Below, in pieces: positions 33,027 through 42,123 of a stretch of DNA of 45,507 nucleotides. The DNA comes from CAYSNP01 sp964432485 (GTDB lineage: Bacteria > Bacillota > Clostridia > Christensenellales > DTU072). The position numbers and the translations under genes are program-made. Below the pieces are notes generated by a model that saw only the letters and a list, made by a program, of their open reading frames with translations, did not search any database and was not told the origin of the DNA. The stretch's first letter is position 1. Each line of letters opens with the position of its first letter. Location of the stretch: assembly GCA_964432485.1 (NCBI GenBank), contig CAYSNP010000014.1, forward strand, positions 1 through 45,507, written 5' to 3'.

Positions 33027-33829
33027 CATATAACCTTATCAAAGACATTGCATTTGGAAAACTTAAAAATCAAGATGCCGACCTGCTTTTGCCATATGGC
33101 AAAAGCAGCCCTCTTATAGTGCTAATACATGGCGGAGCTTGGGTAGGTAGCTGTAAAGAGGATTTTCATTACTTTGCAGAACTTTTGGCAGGGTTTGGAT
33201 ATGCAGTGCTTAACTTAAATTATCGCCTTGTTCCTGACGGGGCAAGCGGGCAAGATATGCTGGAAGATATCCACGCTGGTATAAGTCTGATTTTAAGTCG
33301 GGCGGAAGAATATAATATCTATAAAGATGCCTTAGCGCTTGCAGGTTGTTCTGCCGGCGCACATCTTGCACTGCTGTACGCCTACAAAGGTATGTGCCCT
33401 ATAAAAGTACCTTTGGTATTTAATATGGTAGGGCCAACAGATTTAACTGATATCTCTTATCTTGAACAGCTGAGCGAGCCAGAAGCTGCTATAATGTTAA
33501 ATGTGCTTTCTGTTCTCTCCCGCTCCAATCTCAAAAATTTATCTTTAGACAATATTCCGCAAGAATTATTTGATTTATCGCCTCTTTATCATATTACCAA
33601 AAATGCTCCAAGAACAATTTCTGCCTATGGGGCATTGGATACGCTAGTCCCTTTGTCACAGGGGTTAAAACTTAACCAAAAGTTGCAAGAGGTTGCAGGG
33701 AAGGACAAAAGTGAGTTCATCATTTTTCCCAACTCTGACCACTCTTTAGCAGCTGATAAGGATGTGTATACCCTTACAATAAATAAATTGCAAAAAGAGT
33801 TAGCACAATTGTTACCACTAAAAAAGTAG
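33023..33829 (+). CDS. Alpha/beta-fold carboxylesterase (BD-FAE/HSL-like)
   Basis: 268 residues. The HGG oxyanion motif (LIHGGAWVGS), LNYRLVPDG, nucleophile serine in AGCSAGAHLAL (GxSAG), catalytic aspartate in YGALDTLVP and histidine in NSDHSLAA form a complete triad. There is no signal peptide. The family includes acetyl-xylan and feruloyl esterases and hormone-sensitive-lipase relatives. With a sugar symporter and GH127-like enzyme next to it, deacylation of an imported oligosaccharide is the likeliest role (inference). It overlaps the metallo-hydrolase gene and precedes the symporter start by 12 bases. Confidence 0.87.
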   Translation: MTYNLIKDIAFGKLKNQDADLLLPYGKSSPLIVLIHGGAWVGSCKEDFHYFAELLAGFGYAVLNLNYRLVPDGASGQDMLEDIHAGISLILSRAEEYNIYKDALALAGCSAGAHLALLYAYKGMCPIKVPLVFNMVGPTDLTDISYLEQLSEPEAAIMLNVLSVLSRSNLKNLSLDNIPQELFDLSPLYHITKNAPRTISAYGALDTLVPLSQGLKLNQKLQEVAGKDKSEFIIFPNSDHSLAADKDVYTLTINKLQKELAQLLPLKK

Positions 33830-33841
33830 TTGGAGGTACAT

Positions 33842-35425
33842 ATGGAGAAAAAACTTAAACTAAATGTAAAAAACACAATTTTGGTAGGTCTGGCATTTTC
33901 TAGTATAGGTATTTTTTGGACTTCTTATGATTTTATTATGCCATTAATGCTAAACAGAACCTTTGGACTGCCGGACTCTATCAGAGGGCTTATTATGGGG
34001 CTGGACAATATCCTTGCCCTTATACTGCTGCCGATTTTTGGTGCTATCTCGGATAGAGTCAATACCAAATGGGGCAAAAGAACACCTTTTATTGTTATAG
34101 GCACTCTAGTTGCTATTATACTTATGCTCGCTCTTCCGCTTACAGAGGGTATACAGCTGAAAAAAGCTGAACAAACAGCGGCAACTATAACTAACCAGCA
34201 GCTTTGGGAGTATGCGCCTAGAGCAACACACGCTCATTTAGTTGAGATTGGCGGCTATGATATAGATGTCGATACTTTGTCAGAAGCAGATAAAGAAGTA
34301 CTTGAAGCAGACTTTTTAGCCATATCCAAAACCGTAGTAGGAGAAGATGGTAAAGAAATTGAAAATGAAGATTATGTGGCGGCAGTACAACCTGCATTGC
34401 GCAACTATATCTATCAAGAAATTACAGTTAAGCATCCTACTGTACTAATAGTGTTTGTGCTTGTACTATTTCTTTTATTAGTCACCTTTGCAACATATAG
34501 GTCTCCTGCTGTGGCACTTATGCCCGATGTAACACCGGAGCCATTGCGCTCGCCTGCCAACTCTATCATTAATTTGATGGGCGGTATAGGCGGTGGATTA
34601 GCTATGATTGGGTATACTGTATTATTAAGCACCTTACTGAAAGGATATTATAAATCATATACCTTAATCTTCTTATACATTGTAGTATTAATGGCTCTTT
34701 TAGTTTCAATATTTTTAGCTACTGTACGAGAGAAAAAACTTGTTAAGGAATGCCACGAGATTTGCTTGCAATATGGCATTGATACCGAATCAATCAAAGC
34801 AGAAAAAGTAAAAGTTGGATTTCGGGATATGCCCAAAAACAAGTTAAGGAACTTTTTGTTAATTCTTGTGGGTATATTTATGTGCACAATGTCTACTAAT
34901 GCTATTGTTTCTTCTTTATCTGTCTATGCAGTGGACGAATTAAGGTTTGACCCCGGCACCGCCTCAATTATTACTATGGTAGGGTATGTGCTTTCTGCGC
35001 TAGCTTTTATACCTGTTGGTTTTTTATCTACTAAATTAGGACGCAAAAAGACGGTTCTGTTAGGATTTGCAGTAACAATTGCATCCTTACTTTTAGGCTA
35101 TGTTCTTACCGTAAAGACTAGAATGCTCTTTATATTAATGTATGTGGTGCAAAACTTTGGCGGAGTATTTATAGGTGTTAATACCTTGCCTATGGTACTA
35201 GAGAGTGGCGATACTCGCACTATTGGCAAGTTTACAGGGCTATACTACACTGCTACTATGTCAGCGTCTTCTATTACGCCTTTTATTAGCGGACTATTTA
35301 TGGAGCAGCATGGCAGGCGCATAATGTTTATTTATTCTATTGTGTGCATGCTAATAGCTATAGTCTTATTTGCATTTGTTAAAAGCAAAGACCAAACATA
35401 TGTTGCTAATGTGCCTGCTGATTAA
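33842..35425 (+). CDS. GPH/SLC45-like sugar:cation symporter (MFS)
   Basis: 527 residues with about 12 hydrophobic helices. The loop after helix 2 reads FGAISDRVNTKWGKRTPFIVIG, the signature of glycoside-pentoside-hexuronide and sucrose-type symporters. The second half repeats it weakly (STKLGRKKTVLLGF). A hydrophilic ~95-residue insert after the fourth helix (from about IQLKKAEQTAATITN to QEITVKHPT) is acidic and should face outside; standard GPH members lack it. Expected role: import of a mono- or oligosaccharide with H+ or Na+. The ATG has GGAGG five bases upstream; a TTG 12 bases earlier is not used. Last gene of the unit, with a terminator 38 bases downstream. It precedes the GH127-like glycosidase gene, which suggests a shared substrate. 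Confidence 0.87.
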   Translation: MEKKLKLNVKNTILVGLAFSSIGIFWTSYDFIMPLMLNRTFGLPDSIRGLIMGLDNILALILLPIFGAISDRVNTKWGKRTPFIVIGTLVAIILMLALPLTEGIQLKKAEQTAATITNQQLWEYAPRATHAHLVEIGGYDIDVDTLSEADKEVLEADFLAISKTVVGEDGKEIENEDYVAAVQPALRNYIYQEITVKHPTVLIVFVLVLFLLLVTFATYRSPAVALMPDVTPEPLRSPANSIINLMGGIGGGLAMIGYTVLLSTLLKGYYKSYTLIFLYIVVLMALLVSIFLATVREKKLVKECHEICLQYGIDTESIKAEKVKVGFRDMPKNKLRNFLLILVGIFMCTMSTNAIVSSLSVYAVDELRFDPGTASIITMVGYVLSALAFIPVGFLSTKLGRKKTVLLGFAVTIASLLLGYVLTVKTRMLFILMYVVQNFGGVFIGVNTLPMVLESGDTRTIGKFTGLYYTATMSASSITPFISGLFMEQHGRRIMFIYSIVCMLIAIVLFAFVKSKDQTYVANVPAD

Positions 35426-35462
35426 TTAAGCTTAAACTTTAGCGCATTATTTTTATTACTCT

Positions 35463-35494
35463 AAAAGCCCCAGTTTGTTATAACCGGGGTTTTT
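35463..35494 (+). terminator. Terminator after the symporter gene
   Basis: Stem AGCCCCAGTT/AACCGGGGT with one A-C mismatch and a short loop, preceded by AAAA and followed by TTTTT. Confidence 0.82.
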
Positions 35495-35519
35495 AAGAGC
35501 ATAAAGCGCAATTTGCCTC

Positions 35520-35548
35520 TTGAGCAAGGTCAAGACTTATGATAAAAT
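35520..35548 (+). promoter_or_regulatory. Promoter of the GH127-like gene
   Basis: TTGAGC, 17 bases, TAAAAT; about 30 bases upstream of the start, just past the symporter terminator. Confidence 0.6.
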
Positions 35549-35578
35549 ATACATATCTTAATAGGCATCGGAGGCGGT

Positions 35579-37510
35579 ATGAATAATATCTATTCTAGAT
35601 TAAAATTGTCAGAAATCAAGGTAAAAGGTCTGTTAAAAAAACAACTTGAAGCACAACTTACAGGCTTAACCGGAAATATCTCAAAGATTTGGCAAGATTT
35701 ATCCGACAATAATGCGTGGTTGGGTGGTAGTGGAGAGGCTTGGGAAAGAGGACCTTATTATTTGTCCGGACTAATTCCGCTTGCCTATTTGCTGGATAAT
35801 GATTGGGCAAAAGGCGAGGTGCAAAAATGGGTAAATGCCATAGTAGCTAGCCAAAGACAAGACGGTAACTTTGGACCTGAACGCAACCGTGATTGGTGGC
35901 CTAGAATGGTGGTACTTAAAGCGCTTGTGCCTTATGCAAGAGCAACAGGGGATAAGCGAATTGTGCCATTTATGGAAAAATATTTTACATACCAATACAA
36001 CAATATAGACAATGAGCCATTAAAGTTTTGGGCTGCCGCTCGTGGGCTGGAAGCAATGGAAGCTATTAGATATGTCTATCGACACACACAATCAAGCTAT
36101 CTAATAAAACTTGTAGAAAAGCTCAAGTCATACTCCTATGATTACACTGCCCTATTTTCTGATTTTCCTTACACTATGCCAATGACCAAACACTTTAACA
36201 AGCTTATATTTAATTTAGGCAGAAAATTACTTGCGCCCATAGACAAAATAGCTAAGAAAAGCTTAAAAATACCTAAAGCACAAACTAAAAAAGCTATACT
36301 TAATTTTAACAACAACCCATTAGTTAAAAAGATTATGCTTACCCATGGAGTTAATCTTGCTCATGCCATAAAATATCCTGTTACTTATGGTGCTTTTACC
36401 AATAGCAAAGAGCATTTTTCGCTTGCAAAAAAGGCTTTGGACACTTTGCGCACCTTTCACGGCAATGCTACAGGGCTATATAGCTGTGATGAGCATTTAA
36501 TGGGCACTTCTCCCGCTCAAGGGCTGGAGTTATGTACTATTGTCGAAGCTATGTATTCGCTACAAGAGATAGGCTTATTTGATAACGAAAATTGGGTGTA
36601 TGAGCTGCTAGAATATCTTGCCTACAACACCTTGCCCGCTACTTTTACGCCGGATATGTGCGCTCACCAATATGTGCAGCAGCCTAACCAAATTGCAGCT
36701 GATGCCAAGCGCAGACAGTTCTTTGATACTGATAAATATGCCAATACCTTTGGACTAGAGCCTAACTTTGGTTGCTGTGCCGCCAATATGCATAGCGGTT
36801 TCCCTAAGTTTACAGAGTATCTTGCACTTTCACACCCTAAGGGCTTGGCATTTATGGTCTATGGACAAGCTGAGTTTTGCACTAATTTTAATGGCGGCAA
36901 ACTACTTATTAAAGAAGTTACCAATTACCCTTTTGGCGAAGATATTACTTTTGAAGTAACAAAAGCCACTGGTGAAGTGGAGTTACATTTTAGAAAAATA
37001 GAAAATACTAATTTTACCTTATTGCATAATGGCAAGCAAGTAGCAAATGCTCCTTTCTTTAAGGTCACAGCTAAGCAAGGAGATAACATAAAAATCAAGG
37101 CGCAACCCAAACTTAGCGTAATGACCAATCCTGACAGTAGCATAAGTATAAAATACGGTAATTTGCTGCTGGCTACCAAACTTGGTGCAAAAGAGGGATA
37201 TATTAAAGGGCAAGCCCCTTTTCACGATAGGTCATACAATACCACAGATGAATGGCGGATTGCGCCACTATTTAAAGATGGTGCTGTTACCATATTAGAT
37301 TATAAAGAAAATGCACCTAGCGCCCTGCCCTTTGAGTGCCCGCCTTTTGAAATAACAATAAAAGGGATTTTGATAGAGAATTGGAAGCTAAAATACAACA
37401 GCGCCAATATCCCAAAAGAGCCATTTGCACTTAAAGAAGCACCGCTCACGCTAATTCCTTACGGTTGTACCCTTCTACGCATAGCCCAATATCCAAAAAT
37501 TGAGTACTAA
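35579..37510 (+). CDS. GH127-like (DUF1680) glycosidase, beta-L-arabinofuranosidase type
   Basis: 643 residues, typical for the family. An N-terminal alpha/alpha-barrel carries NAWLGGSGEAWERGPYYL and RDWWPRMVV. The Cys/Zn catalytic centre known from the Bifidobacterium enzyme is visible: an E-x-C motif in GLELCTIVEA and a double cysteine in PNFGCCAANMHSG, while the C-terminal half is beta-sandwich. The family removes beta-L-arabinofuranose from plant hydroxyproline-rich glycans or pectin side chains; the exact sugar here is inference. There is no signal peptide, so it should act in the cytoplasm on imported substrate, which agrees with the symporter gene just upstream. GGAGG stands five bases before the ATG. 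It is transcribed separately. Confidence 0.88.
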   Translation: MNNIYSRLKLSEIKVKGLLKKQLEAQLTGLTGNISKIWQDLSDNNAWLGGSGEAWERGPYYLSGLIPLAYLLDNDWAKGEVQKWVNAIVASQRQDGNFGPERNRDWWPRMVVLKALVPYARATGDKRIVPFMEKYFTYQYNNIDNEPLKFWAAARGLEAMEAIRYVYRHTQSSYLIKLVEKLKSYSYDYTALFSDFPYTMPMTKHFNKLIFNLGRKLLAPIDKIAKKSLKIPKAQTKKAILNFNNNPLVKKIMLTHGVNLAHAIKYPVTYGAFTNSKEHFSLAKKALDTLRTFHGNATGLYSCDEHLMGTSPAQGLELCTIVEAMYSLQEIGLFDNENWVYELLEYLAYNTLPATFTPDMCAHQYVQQPNQIAADAKRRQFFDTDKYANTFGLEPNFGCCAANMHSGFPKFTEYLALSHPKGLAFMVYGQAEFCTNFNGGKLLIKEVTNYPFGEDITFEVTKATGEVELHFRKIENTNFTLLHNGKQVANAPFFKVTAKQGDNIKIKAQPKLSVMTNPDSSISIKYGNLLLATKLGAKEGYIKGQAPFHDRSYNTTDEWRIAPLFKDGAVTILDYKENAPSALPFECPPFEITIKGILIENWKLKYNSANIPKEPFALKEAPLTLIPYGCTLLRIAQYPKIEY

Positions 37511-37620
37511 CAGCAAAGGCAAACCATCTTATTAAATTAGTTATCTTAATTAGTTAAAACAGCAATCCAAAACAACAAATTTATGGTAAGATAAAAACAT
37601 GCGTTTGCGGAGGTAATAAA

Positions 37621-38229
37621 ATGCAGCATAAAGGCTCTAAAAAAATAGAAACAAAGCGACTTATTCTTCGCCCTTTTCGGATGGAAGATGATATTTATAT
37701 ATATAATAATTGGGCAAATGATAATGAAGTTACCCATTTTCTTAGATGGCCTACGCATAGCAGTGTTGAAGTTTCAAGAAAGTTGCTTAGCGAATGGATA
37801 CCAAAATACGAAAACAACGATTATTACTCTTGGGCAATTGAATTAAAATCTATTAGCGAACCTATTGGAAGCATTATGGTTGTCCGCCAGCGCGAACACT
37901 TAAAACTAATGGAAATCGGCTATTGGGTCGGCAAAAAATGGTGGAATCAGGGCTTTGCAAGCGAAGCACTTAGTGCTATTGTACACTTTCTTATATGTGA
38001 GGTGGGCGTAAATCGTATCCAAGCAAGCCACGACACCCGCAACTCTGGTAGTGGCAGAGTAATGGAAAAATGCGGCTTAAAATACGAGGGTACGATGAGA
38101 CAATCAGATATAAATAATCAAGGGATTTTTGACTGTGCATTATATGCCATAATTGCAGAAGATTATAAAGGCTTGCAAGCCTGCTTATCTTTGCAGCAAT
38201 CTATGCCAACACCGGAAATAGATTTATAA
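37621..38229 (+). CDS. GNAT acetyltransferase, RimJ/RimL-like
   Basis: 202 residues. The N-terminal ETKRLILRPFRMEDD and later GYWVGKKWWNQGFASEAL (acetyl-CoA pyrophosphate loop, here Q-G-F-A instead of R/Q-G-x-G/A) and a closing VMEKCGLKYEG are typical of Acetyltransf_3 proteins. Members acetylate N-termini of ribosomal proteins, polyamines or small amines including antibiotics; the substrate is not shown. GGAGG eight bases upstream fixes the start. No operon partner: the next gene is convergent and only 7 bases away. Confidence 0.88.
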   Translation: MQHKGSKKIETKRLILRPFRMEDDIYIYNNWANDNEVTHFLRWPTHSSVEVSRKLLSEWIPKYENNDYYSWAIELKSISEPIGSIMVVRQREHLKLMEIGYWVGKKWWNQGFASEALSAIVHFLICEVGVNRIQASHDTRNSGSGRVMEKCGLKYEGTMRQSDINNQGIFDCALYAIIAEDYKGLQACLSLQQSMPTPEIDL

Positions 38230-38236
38230 AGTAATA

Positions 38237-38674
38237 TTAACGCTCCCGACCTGCAAGATAATCTAAAGTTACACCTAAATAAGTAGCAAGCTCTAACACA
38301 GTATTCATTCTAGGGTCTACACCACTTTTCCAGCGGTCAAAATGCCCATGTCCTTTTTTTAGGTCAATGCAAACACGATAACGACTAATTTTTTTATCTT
38401 TCATAATTGAAATTAAGCGGTGATAAAAAGGCAAAGCGGGTTGAGGAGTAAAATCAAGCAAATATTCGGAGCGACCAAAAAGAAAGTCAAGAGAGCAGCA
38501 AAAAAAGTCTGCAACAGCAATTGCATTTGATAATAAGATAACAGCTTTTTTTAGTCTCCAAAGACGCACAGTAGAGCCATCAACCCCAATCTTTTTGCCA
38601 AGTTGGTCGGTTGTAAGTGATGCTTCAAACATAAGTTCAGTTAAGCGTTCACTAAAAATTGACAAGAAATTCAT
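38237..38674 (-). CDS. Tandem-HTH XRE-family regulator
   Basis: 145 residues built as two helix-turn-helix units in one chain. The first (residues about 5-68) has TTDQLGKKIGVDGSTVRLWR and closes with SLDFLFGRSEY; the second (about 80-145) has ISRYRVCIDLKKGHGHFDRWK and closes with TLDYLAGRER. The two closing motifs are alike (S/T-L-D-Y/F-L-x-G-R), so this looks like an internal duplication of one XRE domain. There is no peptidase or sensor domain. GAGGT precedes the ATG. The intergenic region to the divergent small gene carries a 17-bp-arm palindrome, the obvious operator. Autoregulation is inferred. An association with the CRISPR array 540 bases away is possible but unproven. Confidence 0.85.
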   Translation of the reverse strand: MNFLSIFSERLTELMFEASLTTDQLGKKIGVDGSTVRLWRLKKAVILLSNAIAVADFFCCSLDFLFGRSEYLLDFTPQPALPFYHRLISIMKDKKISRYRVCIDLKKGHGHFDRWKSGVDPRMNTVLELATYLGVTLDYLAGRER

Positions 38675-38703
38675 AGTTATACCTCTAAAACTACTTTTAT
38701 TAT

Positions 38704-38747
38704 GGCAACAATATCCACAAAATACTTTACTTGTGGATATTGTTGCC
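38704..38747. promoter_or_regulatory. Operator-like palindrome with 17-bp perfect arms
   Basis: GGCAACAATATCCACAA at 38704-38720 is exactly inverted at 38731-38747, with a 10-base spacer. The right arm lies between the -35 and -10 of the forward promoter, so binding here would block transcription of the small gene. The absence of a T-tract argues against a terminator. Confidence 0.8.
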
Positions 38748-38754
38748 GTATAAT
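38726..38754 (+). promoter_or_regulatory. Promoter of the 55-residue protein gene
   Basis: TTTACT, 17 bases, TATAAT (perfect -10). The -35 lies in the palindrome's spacer and the right arm fills the space between the hexamers. Confidence 0.65.
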
Positions 38755-38790
38755 ATTAGTATGAGTACAAAAAAACATTAGGAGGTAAAA

Positions 38791-38958
38791 ATGACAGAAG
38801 CCGAAAATATACTTACTCAAATAGGGGAATTTGTCTATACTGAAATAGACCAAGTAGACCAAATAGAATACGCCGAAGAAAATGGCATACTAATTGCATT
38901 TGATATAATTATGGAAAATGATAAGCAATACAGCATAGAAATTAAAGAAAAGGTATAA
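38791..38958 (+). CDS. 55-residue acidic protein, unknown function
   Basis: It begins MTEAENILTQIGEFVYTEID and ends SIEIKEKV. About 14 of 55 residues are D or E against four lysines and no arginine, giving a strong negative charge; alternating strand-like and helical stretches are possible. AGGAGG five bases before the ATG and a promoter with a perfect -10 make it a credible gene despite its size. It is divergent from the tandem-HTH regulator and shares its operator. It is the last gene before the distal end of the CRISPR array. Small acidic proteins next to XRE regulators include antitoxins, DNA mimics and anti-repressors, but no specific family was recognised. Confidence 0.72.
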   Translation: MTEAENILTQIGEFVYTEIDQVDQIEYAEENGILIAFDIIMENDKQYSIEIKEKV

Positions 38959-39218
38959 ATATTAAATCAAAAAATAAGACGGAAAGGTCACAAAGATGGG
39001 CGGCTTTTTTCGTTAGAAAAGAAAATTGCAATAGATAAACTACAATTTGTACCCAAAAATGCTTGAAATCTTATACTACCTAAATCCTATAAAAGTGTTT
39101 ACAGCAAAGGTTTGCAATAGCAAGTATCCAATAATGAAAGAAAAATCGAATTTAGCTTTTCAAACTGTATGCTAAGCCAAAAATGGGAATCTAAATCTAA
39201 TTAGAAATGGATTATTAG
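38959..39218. other. Trailer side of the CRISPR array
   Basis: 260 AT-rich bases without a gene. Given the minus-strand direction of the array this is the trailer, not the leader; no cas gene is here. No degenerate repeat was found left of 39219. Confidence 0.6.
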
Positions 39219-39285
39219 CTTTCAATCCACGCCCCCCTTGCGGGGAGCGACCACGCTCTCATTACTAAGAGCGCAAGCACTATAC

Positions 39286-40326
39286 CTTTCAATCCACGCC
39301 CCCCTTGCGGGGAGCGACAATTTGTGTAACATAACACAGACTTCTTTTTATCTTTCAATCCACGCCCCCCTTGCGGGGAGCGACCTTTACAAAGCTATAT
39401 AAAAGTGTTATAATTTTACTTTCAATCCACGCCCCCCTTGCGGGGAGCGACTCCGCCTGTTTTCATTCTCTCTTTTAATTGCATACTTTCAATCCACGCC
39501 CCCCTTGCGGGGAGCGACTTTGTTGCCAATTTGTGATAATCGGGGTCAATTTCCTTTCAATCCACGCCCCCCTTGCGGGGAGCGACCTTTTTTCTCCTTT
39601 GTTTATTATTGTTTTAATATTCTTTCAATCCACGCCCCCCTTGCGGGGAGCGACATTTCAAATCCGTAAAGTACTTCTTAACTTTCCCCTTTCAATCCAC
39701 GCCCCCCTTGCGGGGAGCGACTTGCAGTCATTTTTAGCAATAGATACAGCATTAGCTTTCAATCCACGCCCCCCTTGCGGGGAGCGACGATGCCAATGGC
39801 TTAACCATTGGGCTCAGCTAGTCTTTCAATCCACGCCCCCCTTGCGGGGAGCGACTCACCAAAAAAAGACTATAAGATTTGGCAAGCAGCCTTTCAATCC
39901 ACGCCCCCCTTGCGGGGAGCGACCATATATATATACCCTTGTCAATAGCTTATCAACCTTTCAATCCACGCCCCCCTTGCGGGGAGCGACTACTTTTTTG
40001 TTATTTTATTTTAGCAAATTTATACCTTTCAATCCACGCCCCCCTTGCGGGGAGCGACAATTTGTGTAACATAACACAGACTTCTTTTTATCTTTCAATC
40101 CACGCCCCCCTTGCGGGGAGCGACCTTTACAAAGCTATATAAAAGTGTTATAATTTTACTTTCAATCCACGCCCCCCTTGCGGGGAGCGACTCCGCCTGT
40201 TTTCATTCTCTCTTTTAATTGCATACTTTCAATCCACGCCCCCCTTGCGGGGAGCGACTTTGTTGCCAATTTGTGATAATCGGGGTCAATTTCCTTTCAA
40301 TCCACGCCCCCCTTGCGGGGAGCGAC
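39286..40326. repeat. Four-spacer segmental duplication inside the array
   Basis: Blocks 39286-39586 and 40026-40326 contain the same four spacers in the same order with identical lengths (33, 34, 34, 35) and sit exactly 740 bases apart, separated by seven unique spacers. Confidence 0.9.
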
Positions 40327-42023
40327 CGCATATTTTTTTCATTTGGTAGCCGCTCATCGGCTTTCAATCCACGCCCCCCTTGCGGGGAGCGACAAATACC
40401 TTATTATCACTACCTGTATGTATCGTTCTTTCAATCCACGCCCCCCTTGCGGGGAGCGACTAGGAGTGTGCAACTTTATGACCTATATAAGAAACTTTCA
40501 ATCCACGCCCCCCTTGCGGGGAGCGCCCAAAATTCGCCAAGTTTGCCAATGATAGGGATGCCTTTCAATCCACGCCCCCCTTGCGGGGAGCGACCATAGG
40601 CAGAAAAATAAATCAAGCCCTAAAAAGGACTTTCAATCCACGCCCCCCTTGCGGGGAGCGACCCTTGACCGCAAAGGCGCGGAACAGCTTCAGGGTCTTT
40701 CAATCCACGCCCCCCTTGCGGGGAGCGACAACTGTACGGCGGGTAGGGTTGGGCAGGATAAGTCTTTCAATCCACGCCCCCCTTGCGGGGAGCGACATAT
40801 GCAGAGATGTTAAAGGCGCATTTTGGCGTTCTTTCAATCCACGCCCCCCTTGCGGGGAGCGACAAAGCGCTCCGCATTGGCAATGTATATTGGATACTTT
40901 CAATCCACGCCCCCCTTGCGGGGAGCGACTTATTAGTTGGGACAATACTTCTGCAATAGAAAATCTTTCAATCCACGCCCCCCTTGCGGGGAGCGACAAT
41001 CATATGCACAGTACTATCTTTACCGACTAGCCTTTCAATCCACGCCCCCCTTGCGGGGAGCGACTTACTCATGTCTGTATTCATATATCCTGCTACGCTT
41101 TCAATCCACGCCCCCCTTGCGGGGAGCGACTACCAAAAGTAACATTAACTTGTTTATCTTTATCTTTCAATCCACGCCCCCCTTGCGGGGAGCGACTAGT
41201 GATTATATAGTTACTAGCTTAATTGATAGTCTTTCAATCCACGCCCCCCTTGCGGGGAGCGACGGTGAGTGAGTTGTATAGTAAGGAGTTTGTTATGTCT
41301 TTCAATCCACGCCCCCCTTGCGGGGAGCGACAACACCACGAGGAGGTGGTTGTACAAGTTGCCGTCTTTCAATCCACGCCCCCCTTGCGGGGAGCGACTC
41401 GCCCATCCCTAGTGAGCTAGCCTAAGGGGTTGACTTTCAATCCACGCCCCCCTTGCGGGGAGCGACCACGATATTAAATACTTGCAATTAGTAGCACACC
41501 TTTCAATCCACGCCCCCCTTGCGGGGAGCGACTTTTTGTATTTGATTTTTCATATTATCGTTTAATACTTTCAATCCACGCCCCCCTTGCGGGGAGCGAC
41601 TTGCTCCTTTTTTAGTAATTTTATATTTAGTAATCTTTCAATCCACGCCCCCCTTGCGGGGAGCGACTTTTTCTATATTCATTATATCATACCTTTTTAT
41701 CTTTCAATCCACGCCCCCCTTGCGGGGAGCGACATTAATATGCTAGATTTTAGCGGTTATAAATATCTTTCAATCCACGCCCCCCTTGCGGGGAGCGACC
41801 TCTTGTTTTAAATTTGCTATATAGTTACTTTTTTCTTTCAATCCACGCCCCCCTTGCGGGGAGCGACTTGCTTGCGGTGCTTGCCTTGTCGCTCTATATG
41901 TCTTTCAATCCACGCCCCCCTTGCGGGGAGCGACCGTGCAGTCAGGATATACCTTATAATAGCGGCCCCTTTCAATCCACGCCCCCCTTGCGGGGAGCGA
42001 CCGTGCAGTCAGGATATACCTTA

Positions 42024-42123
42024 NNNNNNNNNNNNNNNNNNNNNNNNNNNNNNNNNNNNNNNNNNNNNNNNNNNNNNNNNNNNNNNNNNNNNNNNNNNNN
42101 NNNNNNNNNNNNNNNNNNNNNNN
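42024..42123. other. Assembly gap (100 N) inside a CRISPR spacer
   Basis: Exactly 100 N. The 22 bases before and 12 bases after it together make one 34-base spacer identical to the preceding spacer (41935-41968). Confidence 0.98.

Noticed and set aside
38704..38747. The long palindrome as a transcription terminator
   Set aside because: No T-tract follows in either direction and it overlaps a promoter, so an operator fits better.
39089..39110. 12-base match between the trailer region and the spacer at 39385
   Set aside because: Too short and AT-rich to distinguish from chance; not evidence of self-targeting.
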